Assembly: GCA_037976565.1 (NCBI GenBank)
Contig: CP137680.1
Location: 27,732,873-27,796,872, forward strand
DNA: 64,000 nucleotides
From: Mesocentrotus franciscanus
Lineage: Eukaryota > Echinodermata > Echinoidea > Camarodonta > Strongylocentrotidae
Direction of reading: 5' to 3'
Positions within the stretch are counted from its first letter, which is position 1. The number at the start of each line of letters is the position of its first letter. Position numbers and translations under genes: made by a program. The notes below the pieces were generated by a model that saw nothing but the letters and a program-made list of their open reading frames with translations, was not told the DNA's origin and ran no database searches. Shown here piece by piece: positions 34,693 through 45,275 of the stretch.

Positions 34693-34986
34693 CTGGGGTG
34701 TTTCACAAAGACTAAGATCGACTTTAAGTTGGACTTAAGTATAACAGGCCGTTCATGCCATTGTTTGCTATCATTATTTACTGGCATTGGTCTCTCAAGG
34801 GATGTACAAATCATGGTAAAAAATCTACAAAACTTACATTTTTTGATAATTCATTATTGAAGGAAAAAATATTATCTAAAGATTATAATTTAGAGACCAA
34901 TTGGGATAGCAACCAATGGCATGAACGGCCTGTTATACTTAAATCCAACTTAAAGTCGATCTTAGTCTTTGTGAAACACCCCCCAG
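34693..34986. mobile_element. MITE with ~75-bp inverted repeats, copy 2
   Basis: Counterpart of 25078-25370. The right terminal C run is longer here (CACCCCCCAG), the left G run shorter (CTGGGGTG). Minus- and plus-strand frames through the arms (WHERPVILKSNLKSI, present on both strands) are products of the palindrome. Confidence 0.8.
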
Positions 34987-35678
34987 ATGTGGTTACCCTG
35001 GACAAATATTATCAAATAATTATTTCCTATTATGTGATTGAAGGATTCGGGGCAAAAAGGGGGCAATCTACACTTTCATTCTCAATATATTTATCAGGAG
35101 GATACAATTTTAAATTATTGTTGTACAACTAGACATTTGCAAATCTTCAAAAGATTTAATATCCTCTAAACAAGCGGCCGGGAAGAAATACAAAAATACT
35201 TGTTAATACAAATTTTACGAACGGATCGTTCGTGTTGCCTGTAACTCATTTTCACACAAATTGATTTGACGAATATATTGCTATCAACCAACTCTATAAG
35301 TTGTAGCAACAGTATATGTTTTAAGAACTCTATTTTCAACAACAGGACACTCGGTGCCACAACACTGTGTTAATTCGACTCCGATTAAGTTAGCAAGTCT
35401 AACAGCTTCCCGTAAACACTCCTTCATACCTCACCCGTTTTCACTAATCCCATCGACTTAGCTGTAAACTGCTTTAAGCAATGCACCACACGTATTATGT
35501 TTCTTAAGTCTAATGAAATTATAATTGCGTCTTCCATGTCTTAAGGTAACGTATCACATTGGTTCTCAACGGCTCTAGTTGTACTTACACAATGCATTTT
35601 CAGTCTACCTTTTGTACACAACATAATGGTCAGAAAGAGTCCCAGTATTGAGCCTGGTCCGTTTTTGAAAACGTTTAG

Positions 35679-35973
35679 TTAGGATTTCACTAGAATATCA
35701 TCATTGTACTGTAATTTTGTTGAAAATAGAGTACTAACAGTCATGTGCATGATGACAAGTGTGGCTACTTCAACATTATCAAATCGGTAACCAGGTCGAG
35801 TAAATATGCCTTTTAATTAGATTTCACTAGAATATGATTCTGCTGTAATCTAAAACGTCCTTATTTTCATTTTTGTGTGTTTCAAGGCAACTAACAAGCA
35901 TGTGTATGATACTAAGCGTGTCTACTTCAAGACCAATAAATCAACCATCAGGTCGAGTACATAATTTATAATT
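35679..35973 (+). repeat. Two-unit ~143-bp diverged tandem repeat, copy 2
   Basis: Counterpart of 26052-26345. The second unit retains CAGGTCGAGTA where copy 1 has CAGGTGAGTA, so copy 2 keeps the sequence of the first unit. Confidence 0.6.
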
Positions 35974-37065
35974 AAATACTTTCAGCAGCATAAACACAAG
36001 TAGGATAAATTTACAATTTCTATTCAATCAAAAATTACATACCATGAAGGACGGGGAAAACGACTGCAAAAAATGGACTCACAGTCTACAAAATCATTCA
36101 CCGTGCTTGGAGGTATTGAATTATATGTAGTGTATAAAATACCTTTACAAATATGGTATATATTCTAGTGCCTTCATATTTCCAGAATCTAATTTTTCAA
36201 ATATGATTTGGGATATTTTCCTCCTGAGGAAGGCACCATGATTGTGCTGGACGAGAGTATTGTGCTCTCAAAGTAAAAGATTGAAACAAAAATATTTGAA
36301 GATTACAGTACGCATAATCGCTGAAGATTGTATGCGAGTCTCCAGGCGCTCTCACCACATGTACGGCTTTCCTGACAACCCCATGCAACTCTCCTTCTTG
36401 ACAATTTACTATGCACGTGTGACTTCGCACGTGTAACCAAGAATCGAATTACACTTCACTTTATTTGACGGGCAATTGCAATCATTTGAATCGAAGTGAT
36501 TTGAGAGGATGTTATTTATGTTAGTGCAAATTAGACACCCTTGAGGTCCTGAAGAAGGGCTGCAAACTTTTTCTTTCATATTTAATATGAATACATTCGA
36601 TTTTTTACATTTTGACAGGTTCTTGAATTTAGATTATAATATAGGGTAATGATTTTGTCCATGCATGCAATGGAAATGTATTACTTGCCAATGTAGTATC
36701 TCGATGTATAAAGGCAACTCGATTTATTATAAGTTTTCAATTTATTTCTTTTCTTTTTCCTTAAAACAAATCCAACTCCAAAAAAAGACCGATATGTTTT
36801 TGATATTTGAGACAAATACATAGTTTGCATGATGTTAATTTATCTGATGTTTACATGTACGTTTTGCATCAGGTGTGATTTCTCTCTTAACCATTTTATA
36901 ACCTTACAATGTTAGATATTGCCATAAATCTATAATTTTCTCCTACAATAAATAATTTACACATATATGGGTAGACTGATGTATCCTCTACTATAAGTAC
37001 TTAGCGCATGTATGCTTTGGCAACCATTTGGGAAAGACAACATCCGTATCTTACTCACATTAAGT

Positions 37066-37861
37066 ATGTTGCTGCTACAAGGAGGAGGATTTGCAACGGA
37101 GGAGGATTTGCAGAGACTTATAGGAAAAGTGAATGATGAAGGGGAACGATTTGGTATGGCAATTAATGTCTCCAAGACTAAGACCATGGTGGTGTCGCGG
37201 AAGAAGGAGGTCCCCCATGTTAGCATCCAAATCAATGATATTTTCAAAGAACAAGTAAGCAAGTTTGTTTATCTTGGGCAGACAGTCACAGAGGATGGAA
37301 AATGTAACAATGCAATAAAACAGAGGATTGAAATTGCAAGATCAGTCTTCATGAAAATGGAAAAGATACTATGTTGTAGGAAAACAAACTTTGAGTTGAG
37401 ATGCAGAATCTGTAAATACTACATCTGGAGTACTCTATTGTACGGAGTCGAAACATAGACTCTATGCAAAGAAACAGAACGAAAGTTAGAAGCTTTTGAA
37501 ATGTGGTGTTTCCGCAGAATGCTAAAAATCAGCTGGGTGATGAAAATTAGCAACAAAGAAGTCCTGAACAGAGCCAACAAAGAGAGAGAACTGATTAACG
37601 CAGTGCAGAAGAGAAAACTAGTGTATGTTGGTCATGTGATGAGGGGAGGAGGATTGCAGAAGATCTTGCTGGAGGGAATGGTAGAGGGTAAACAAGAAAG
37701 GGGTAGACAGCGAATCACTTGGTTTGACGATGTCAAGAAATGGACTGGTCTTAACTACGGAGAGGTTAGAGCAAGGGTACATGACAGAAAGCGATGGAGG
37801 TACATAGCCGCCAACCCCTTCCGAAGGGACGGCACTAGATGATGATGATGTTGCTGCTACA
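37066..37861 (+). mobile_element. RTE-like LINE, 5'-truncated, with 14-bp target-site duplication
   Basis: A 3' fragment of a non-LTR retrotransposon inserted between two exact copies of ATGTTGCTGCTACA (37066-37079 and 37848-37861). The open frame enters the element at about 37080 and reads EEDLQRLIGKVNDEGERFG and SKTKTMVVSRKKE (just after the lost YADD active site), then KFVYLGQTVTEDGKC (end of the polymerase domain), WSTLLYGVET, ETERKLEAFEMWCFRRMLK and GRQRITWFDDVKKWTG. It ends NPFRRDGTR, a stop and a GATGATGATG tail. A TAG at 37456-37458 replaces the Trp codon expected in YGVETW; otherwise 37080-37842 is one frame. No endonuclease or catalytic core remains, so it is dead. The RTE assignment comes from the tail and peptide pattern. 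The insertion is in both 9.1-kb copies, so it predates them. Confidence 0.85.
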
Positions 37862-38451
37862 TGTCTCCTTTTACCCCTTATCGGCCGTTGTTTTTCAAAC
37901 CGATGAATAAGATGGGTGCATGCATGATTGTTTGCAATATGATTTGTTTGTGTGTAGGTTTACAAAATAGATGGCAGTGCGAACTTAAAACTCAATTTCA
38001 CAACAATTAAAGGGAGGACCCATATTCACAATAAACTATATAGGATAGGACAGGATATCTGAAATGTCGATAGAATTTACAAATACGAATTTCTTCTTAA
38101 TCCCTCTAGATTATGTTAATATGCATAGTCACGTTGGTAAAATGATACATAAAATCAGATGATAGATTTATGCATTTAAATTGCCTGCTATCCTAATAGA
38201 AACTACTATAAAGATATTATTTTGCAAAATGTTCAAGAGTTTGAAATACGCGAACGAACCTTTTTAGCAAACTTACCTTTAATCATTATGTATAGAGTCT
38301 GTGGGTGATCGGAGATTTTTTTTCTTCCCCTCATCAAAATGATATTAATTGATAACGATATAAATGATGGTACTTTAAATAAATAAATGAATAAGCTAGA
38401 TATACGATAATCATACAATACAGTACAGTACTATTTCATGGCTCTAAGAAT
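37862..38451. other. Intron 1 sequence next to exon 1, no feature seen
   Basis: AT-rich, with no repeat or motif recognised beyond a short poly-T at about 38318. It is the beginning (in transcription order) of the large receptor intron. Confidence 0.5.
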
Positions 38452-38471
38452 TTAGGATAAAAGTGGCTTAC

Positions 38472-38835
38472 CTTGAAAGTAAGGTATGATCTTGCAAATT
38501 CCTTCCCCAAAAATGAACCTTTGCAGGATGTTGCCGACCAGCGTGAATGGCATACACAGAATGGCGAATAAAAGGTCACTGACCGATAAACTCAGTAAGA
38601 ATATGTTCGTCACAGTGCGCATGCGCTTATTCTGGACGAGAGTGACGATGACGAGGATATTGCCGATGACGGCGAGGAGGAAGATGATTACGTAGATACA
38701 GATGAGGAGATAGATGTTGACTGTTTGGTTCTTGGGCACCGTATCGAAGGGCTGCTGGGTAGTGGACGCGAAGCTTCCCCCGTCCCAGTCCGTCGCCATG
38801 CCCCCAGTGGATAGGTCTACGCTATTGTTCGTCAT
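38472..38835 (-). CDS. CCK/gastrin-type receptor, first coding exon (N-terminus, TM1, TM2)
   Basis: The ATG at 38835 opens a 364-nt exon (121 codons plus one base) ending CAAG before the donor gtaagc (plus strand 38466-38471). The extracellular N-terminus (residues 1-40) has sequons at Asn3 (NNS) and Asn36 (NQT) and no signal peptide, usual for small class-A receptors. TM1 is about 42-67 with the GN pair at 58-59. ICL1 is NKRMRTVTN (69-77). TM2 is about 78-100 with LSVSDLL and Asp87 at the sodium-site position. Cys114 is the TM3 disulphide partner of Cys193 in exon 2. The phase-1 end joins exon 2 to give YFQ-G-ASVAVSV, corresponding to YFMG-SVSVS in vertebrate CCK receptors. Such receptors sit in the plasma membrane and bind amidated, often sulphated CCK/gastrin peptides, usually signalling through Gq. 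Exons for TM5-TM7 are outside the window. The subfamily is likely, not certain. Confidence 0.88.
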
Positions 38836-39760
38836 GATGAGTGCAAATTAAAATCCTCTCGTTCTTATATAACACTTCTTGATGAGTTCTGAGGTGTCGT
38901 ATCCTGAAATGCCTTAAGATATAGCTGATTGCAATCCAACAGGATGCAGATAAAAATATACTTGAAAACTTCCTCACGCTTTTGCGAGTCCTGTGGTCAC
39001 GGGTGATTGTTGTCTGGTAAAATTTTCCGGTCGATGTTTGAAAATATATCGGCACGAAGTAGAAATTGTTCTATTTCCAGATAATTCAAATTTCATTTGG
39101 CCGAGTGATCCGAAGTAGCAATATTCACCATAGCATCCAAATATATATAGAGAGAGAGAGAGCTCAAACACAGTCGTGCGTACTCGAGAAAAGCTTTTCA
39201 CTTGTGACTCCGCTCGAAGACTTTGCCCCACTAGGGCGCTTTTTCAGTTGTGCTGGTAAATGATTAAAGCAAACAAGCTTCCGAGATTGCTGCGGGAAGA
39301 GAAAGTATACCAGAGAGGAGCCATCAACATGAGCTTGATAAGACGTGACGTATTAATGACGCAACTATGGATCAATAGTATCAAATCACAACGAACGCTG
39401 GATGAAGTTCACCGCCAACCAGGTAGGGCGATATCCAACTCAAAGTCCGTTCCAATACAAGCAAACGAGTGGCCCCCTTAACGCCGAGGGAGACAACCCC
39501 ACTCCACGTCGTATACCGCTCATCAATGTATAAACACCACTCATGGACGCACTCCAAAAAATATCTCCCTGATTCGTGCTGAAGTTTGATAGTGAATGAG
39601 TTTACGCGGGCTCTCACAATCGCATTTTATTCCAATGCAGACGACCACGTCAACGTTGCTATCGACCACTAGCGATACTCTGGGCGGTGCGCATGCGCCA
39701 GTCGCACCTTGGGCGATAGCCAAAGAAAGGTGTATGGATTGTTATAATATAGGGTCCATG
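38836..39760 (-). promoter_or_regulatory. Putative 5' UTR/promoter region of the receptor gene
   Basis: This is the sequence upstream of the receptor ATG. No TATA box or initiator can be placed with confidence. Near 39670-39720 the composition becomes CpG-richer and contains TGCGCATGCGCC (39688-39699), matching the palindromic NRF-1 consensus YGCGCAYGCGCR. A (GA)n of about 14 bp is at 39147-39160. Additional 5' non-coding exons cannot be excluded. Confidence 0.3.
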
Positions 39761-40339
39761 TCCTTCAGTTGGTTATAATTATGCAAGGCGAGCATCCACG
39801 ACAGTTATTTGTTTGGCTGTAAAGAAAAAGAGACATAGTGCAATCAATTTCTGCTTCATCAGAATTTTGTTTAGAATCATTGTTATCAAAAAGAGAATCA
39901 TGAGTGCCTATTCCATCCACAATGCGGCACTGCAAGGTTATTCTCATACTTGTTTCTTAAAATATAATTCCTTAAACAACTTATATGTGCGAGGTTGCAA
40001 ACTAACGGGCAGAATCGTTACAGTGCTCATAAATTGTCACACCCACTATAATTCAATGATGCATTCTTATATTTTACTACACAACACGCAGCACGAGATT
40101 TGATTCCAAACGTATAAAGAGAAATTGATTATTAATAAACGGTTTAATAAAGAAAAATCGTTAGGTCTAAAAGCACTCCCAAAGTAATGGGCAACATTTG
40201 TCCACTCAATAAGAATACGCATAAGTTGTTGCTATCTTTCAATATTTTTCCTGTTCATTTTACACATAGGCCTATTTGTTCTGTAGTAGCGGTTTTTCGG
40301 ACCATATTCTTTTAATTCCACACCAGTAATTGTTTCTCA

Positions 40340-40412
40340 TTTTCACTTTCTCTCTGACCCCACACCCCCTCTCTCTCTTTCTCTATCTCTGTCTCTCTTT
40401 CCGCTTAGTCTC
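40340..40412 (+). repeat. CT-rich microsatellite
   Basis: Interrupted CTCTCTCTTTCTCTATCTCTGTCTC run. The minus-strand Arg/Glu frame across it is an artefact. Confidence 0.85.
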
Positions 40413-40632
40413 TCTTCCAATTTATTTCTATGTCTATAACACTCTATATAGCTGCCAGTGAATTTCTTCATACCGGTAACTATTACTTCCACTGGTTCCA
40501 GTGAGCTAAAGGTAGATTCTAAATGAATTCTACGGAGCTGATGAAAACTATTCGGAAGATGCATTGTGGCAGGAGGCAGAGATTAAAAACATTTAAAGAA
40601 ATAAATGCATTGTACACAGCGTGGTTCTTAAA

Positions 40633-40960
40633 GTAACCGAAGACCTGAAGGACATTTTAGTGCTATTACGTGGATTTGAACCCCGTAATGTGTTGCCCAG
40701 AGTCCGGTGATCAAGTAACGGAAGAGCCAAAGGACATTAATGCTATTACATGGATTCGAACCCCGTAATGTGTTGCCCAGAGTCCGGTGATCAAGTAACG
40801 GAAGAGCCAAAGGACATTAATGCTATTACGTGGAATTGAACCCCGTAATGTGTGGCCCAGAGTCGGGGGGTCAAGTAACCGAAGAGCCAAAGGACATTAG
40901 TGCAATTGCAGGGATTTGAACCCTGTACCGTGTGGCCCGGAGTCCGGTGGTCACAACACG
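40633..40960 (-). repeat. Four 80-bp tandem copies of a tRNA-like SINE head
   Basis: On the minus strand each unit reads ACCGGACTC...ACACATTACGGGGTTC, AATCC, then ACTAATGTCCTTTGGCTCTT and CGGTTACTTGA. Box B-like sites (plus-strand GGATTTGAACC, GGATTCGAACC, GGAATTGAACC, GGATTTGAACC) fall at 40672, 40752, 40832 and 40912, exactly 80 bp apart. The CCGGACT and AATGTCCTTTGG parts match the SINE at 7053-7345, so the unit comes from a SINE head. A good box A is absent and the SINE body and (ATT)n tail do not follow. These are not functional tRNA genes. Confidence 0.8.
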
Positions 40961-42946
40961 TATTCAAAGCTACCGTTCAAAAGACTGCTCGAGGCACAAA
41001 TTCTTGATTTTAGTACTCTTTCTTCCCAAAATAACAAAAACCAGTATACCGCGATCTTTGGTAGATGTGGATGTAGCGTAGGCTAACAACACGAACTTTC
41101 ATCGTTTAAAAGTAAACAGAGTTTTCAATACGTCATCGTTCTCTATGCTGAATGATAATCGACTTTGTATCGAATCATCTCCAAAGAGAAATTACCAGTC
41201 AAAGCTTATGGTGCCATGGCAACGCATCACTATGAATACACGGAAGAAAGTGGACTCTGCAAAGCGAGAAAATATGAACTATGCCTAGCTTTCATCTTGT
41301 TACAGAGATGAATACAATGCTATCCCTTCACTTAAAAGCGCTTGTATTCAGAAATGAAGGTTATTTTATTTTACTTCCAATCGAATTTGTCTATTCATCT
41401 ATTCACAAATGTCATGAATAATTTCTTCTCAGATGCTTGTTTATTCTTCATGACAATGTCTAGCGAAATGGACACGCTTGCTCACATAATAGTCCTTTTC
41501 ATATATACCTGGAGCTGAAAAAAGGGTGACTTTAATACTTTGAATAAAGTTTTTAGTCTCCGTGGATGGCGGTGAAAAGGGCACTTAAAATGAAACCTAA
41601 TATGTCTTGTTAGACCCTTGAAATACATCCTTGCTTCTAAATTTTAAACATCTATACTAACTTTTCCATAAACTATCGAAGATGAATGAGAAGCTAATGG
41701 TCAACAATATCCGGCGCTTATTTCACATATCTAGGGCTTAGACATTCGTGATGCTCACAATGTCAGAAGGCTAGAAGGTGTTTTTCTTCTAAGAGGAAAT
41801 GTGTTAGATTTATATCTCTTTTACCAACTACTGAGCTAAGTTCTGCTTTTCGTTGTAATTTTTATTCTATACACTGTTATAAAGAACACTGTAATATCAG
41901 ATCAGAATCTACCTTTAATAAACATTGTCGAAACAGTATCAAATTAAAATGCAGTTCAACGTATATGGTATATTTTACCTTCGTACGTTCCAACACGTGT
42001 ATTACAAAAAGATAACTTGGTGGTTAAAAATGGCGTATTTCTGGGCTATTACAGTTTGATACTTGTCTTACATTTCTTCTAATAATATTTAGACTTCCAT
42101 TTTGTCACATTTTACGTTTTAACTACAATGTTCATAAAAATGTATGATGCTTCTCCATAGTGTGTTTTTAAAACGTCAACTTAGAAATTTGTCTTTCACT
42201 CTTCTGTTATTATACTTTTTCACCGACATTACTATCGTACACAGGCTCATACACAACTAATCAATTTCTTCGCCATCTTCCAATTTCCGAATAGCCAATT
42301 TACTTTCCTCGTTTGGTCTCGTCTCATTGCAAATATGCTAACAGTCATTTCTCATTTAACTCCTCTTCCCCTCTCCTTTCTCTTTTTATATTCATCTTCA
42401 ATCTTTTTCATCACCATCATTACCGTTACCTCCTACCTTTCTTTACTCCCTTTGTTTGCCGATTACAGAGATGGAGAACCTGGCTAAACATCAGTAGCAA
42501 TAACAAACCCGTCTCAGATTTGAGCTCTTATGTCACCGCGCCCAACATGAATGTGGTTGTGTTTGTATTAGCCTGTCGTCAATCATAATCTTTTTCCCAT
42601 CTTCCAATGTCCATGACTGATGTGTGCATACGGGAGTGGTTTAGTTCCAAAAGGCGTCAAGTACATTTTAAGCGATTTCGAGTACATTAAAGAATTTTAA
42701 GTTGTCCACTTTCTCTAGTTGTGATAAACATGTCAGAGCTTTGCGATCACCGGAGTTCATTCAGCGCCCTTTTGATAACAGAACTGATGAATATTTACAT
42801 TTGCTATACACTACTTAAGATGTATCGTATCGCTTACCAATATTGTAATGTATAAACATAAGACATTAAAAGCAAGTAAAGTCTTATGCTGCCTTTTAAA
42901 TTTGGAGGGATTCACTTTGGTTCAAGGGGAGCATGGGACATTGTAC

Positions 42947-42955
<9 letters not shown>
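40961..42955. other. No gene seen
   Basis: AT-rich intergenic sequence. The open frame at 42313-42588 starts in a pyrimidine-rich segment and has no recognised domain. No bounded repeat found. Confidence 0.45.

Positions 42956-43035
<80 letters not shown>
42956..43035. repeat. Palindromic (CA)n(TA)n(TG)n microsatellite
   Basis: About 15 bp of CA repeat, about 48 bp of TA repeat and about 17 bp of TG repeat, symmetrical about the centre. One strand can fold into a continuous hairpin and the duplex could extrude a cruciform. Open frames across it are artefacts. Confidence 0.95.
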
Positions 43036-43375
43036 ATCGTTTCTATTGAGTGAAATGGAAAGAATAATTTTGGAGTGAATTCCCTTTTTTAAGAATTTGA
43101 CCCCATTTAGACCCCCTATTCCATCATTTCCAACTTTTGTAGAAATAGATTTAATGCCTTTTGAATTCAAGGTCGTCATACTTATATCTTTGCTTCCACA
43201 GCGGCAGTACATAGTGCGGTTGAGGCAAAACATTTGTCTTTCAAATTGAGATCTGTCTATCACCCCGCAAAGCTAACATTTTGTACCACTGCGTGTTTTC
43301 TTGTTGAATAAACTGGAACGCGGGAGGAACGAGAAGAGGGATGACTACAATGCGAATGCTCTTTCAATTGGCAAA

Positions 43376-43530
43376 TCACGAGACGGGGGGGGGGGGCACG
43401 CCTCCTGCCCCGTAGAACACCATCTGGTATATATTATATGCACATTGAATACGCCAAAGAAGATGCACATACATTTTGTTCTCGCTAGCCGTGCTATCGT
43501 GCTTGGTCCCCCCTCCTCCATCGACAAGAG
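43376..43530. mobile_element. Possible short G/C-capped TIR element
   Basis: Left side GACGGGGGGGGGGGCAC; right side TCCCCCCTCCTCCATCGAC, whose inverse starts GTCGATGGAGGAGGGGGGA. The ends are loosely inverted and G-rich, like the element at 123-357. No target-site duplication was seen and the arms match poorly, so this is tentative. Confidence 0.25.
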
Positions 43531-44455
43531 AACCCTTTACTCCAATATCCTTTCTGAGATTAAAAACTGTACGATATTTTTCATTCAATCCTTGATTACC
43601 TTGTGTAATTTGTTTTGGTGCTTTAAGCCAAATAAAACCAGTATAAATACAAAATGTAAGTGGGCATCTTCAATGCTAGTTTCATTAATAATCCTTTTTA
43701 TTCAAATACACGTAGATATTCGTGTCATGATAAAGGTACTCCCTACATCTAGAGACTAGCCACAATTGATGCGATTTTGAAGTAACAAAATAAATACGTT
43801 GGCTTTATTCCTTTCAAATAATTGTGTAGTGATTTGAGTTTTCTTGACAAGAGGCCGGTACTAGCTTCACCTGGTTTAAAAAAATCTCATCTTGTAATAT
43901 CTCCCTCTCTATCTCTGACTTTGTTTTATTATTCGACCTCACTTTATTACCCTGGGAAAGGTATTCACGGAAATTTAGAATACGTTAAATTAGTTTACTG
44001 AATAGAGCCAGTAAACAACGCAAGGTCATATATTCTCCTCATAAAGACTTAATATTCTTCTTTTCTGCCGCATCCCAATCTATCTCTTTCTTTCATCCAA
44101 CGCTTTTCGATTTTCATTATGAGGAAATCTTGCCAGTCCGCCTCCGCATCTCATCACCGAACTCCCATCTCTCGGTGCTCTTGTTAAAGAGAAAAATAAA
44201 TCATCAGCCCCGAAACAGAAGACGTTTTGAGCGGTCAACGGAGGAATGTGGAAATACAGGCGATCAACCTCTATCCTCCTACATCAGTCGGGCTGTTGAA
44301 GCCCGCCGCCCGTGGCCGAATAATTTCATTCTTGTGAAAAAAACATCTGCATCATTCGATACGTAGCCTTCTCCAACCTCGCGCATGTTTAGGGGACCAT
44401 TTAAAGCTTTACTTTTCCGCGTCCTGTCCCCATCAATAATGCAAACAAGTATATA

Positions 44456-44985
44456 AGGTGTGTTCATACTTAATGAATAGAAGAATTGAATGTTGTGAAG
44501 TAAAGAAGTAAGCGTGTCCATACACAAAACAATATCGGAGAAAATTAAAGATGTTATGAACTAAAGAGGCGAGTGTTATACTTCAAATATCAGAGACTAA
44601 AAAAGGTGTAAATTAGACGACTGTGTCTATACGAAAAAATGTTAAAAATGGAGATGTATAAGAGTGTGAAGTATTCAAATGAGTGTGTTTATATTCAAAG
44701 CAACAGAGATAAAGTTTGTAAATCAAACGAAAAGGTCTGGCTATACCTAAATCAACAGAGACTTAAGAATTATGTGAATAAGTCAGGTAAAGTGTCGATC
44801 TTAAACAGATAGATGTAATAGATTTCTTTGTACTCTAATAAGGGTCTTGTTTTCTTGAGAAAAAAAAATAAAGATGCTCTAAAATAGAAAGTAGGTCTGT
44901 CTGTACTCAAAATAATAACACAAAGGAGTCAGATAGTAAAGAAAAAAAGGAGATGAATCTATAGTCAGAACAATAGCAAAGGAAT
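44456..44985 (+). repeat. Degenerate ~57-bp tandem repeat
   Basis: A unit beginning GTGTGTCCATAC/GTGTCTATAC and continuing CAAA-CAACAGAGA-TAAAG-TTGTGAATTAAAG recurs about nine times at 50-65 bp spacing (for example near 44456, 44514, 44573, 44622, 44683, 44732 and 44788). Identity between units is low. Non-coding and AT-rich. Confidence 0.55.
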
Positions 44986-45004
44986 GGAAGTGGTTGAAAA
45001 GTGA

Positions 45005-45237
45005 ATCTTTCTCTATCTCCCTCCCCCTCTTTTTTCCTTCTCCATATCTTTCTTTCCCTATCTCTGTTTTGATATCTCCCTTTCTTTTCATCTCTGTTAT
45101 CCTTGCTCAAGAGATTATTAGTTATACACCAGTCACCAGTCCATCCCTCCTCCTAAATAACTCACTATCTCCACCCATCACACAACACACGCACACACAC
45201 ACACGCACATACACACACGCACATACACACTCATACA

Positions 45238-45275
<38 letters not shown>
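45005..45275 (+). repeat. Compound pyrimidine/(AC)n/(TC)n simple repeat
   Basis: Pyrimidine-rich sequence (45005-45095), then ACACACACACGCACATACAC (45183-45237), then about 30 bp of TC repeat (45242-45272). The Thr/His/Ser frame across it is an artefact. Confidence 0.9.

Larger units (their letters stand above)
28260..37393 (+). repeat. 9.1-kb near-identical direct repeat, copy 2
   Basis: Counterpart of 18644-27759, offset about 9602-9634 bp, the offset growing with small indels. Copy 2 starts at the gap edge inside the minisatellite and is continuous on its right with the rest of the LINE and receptor exon 1. If it is the same locus as copy 1, about 9.6 kb of this window (gap included) is redundant. 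Confidence 0.95.

Noticed and set aside
34593..35132. Open frames on both strands sharing WHERPVILKSNLKSI
   Set aside because: The same peptide on both strands is a direct consequence of the MITE's inverted arms.
18644..37393. A genuine recent segmental duplication of the intron
   Set aside because: Not excluded, but the coincidence of both ends with a 500-N placeholder gap makes an unmerged contig overlap more economical.
40633..40960. Cluster of four tRNA genes
   Set aside because: Only the T-arm/box B part is tRNA-like. The units are 80-bp repeats with no good box A, acceptor stem or terminator.
42956..43035. CRISPR-like or regulatory repeat
   Set aside because: It is a simple dinucleotide microsatellite with no spacer structure, in an animal genome.
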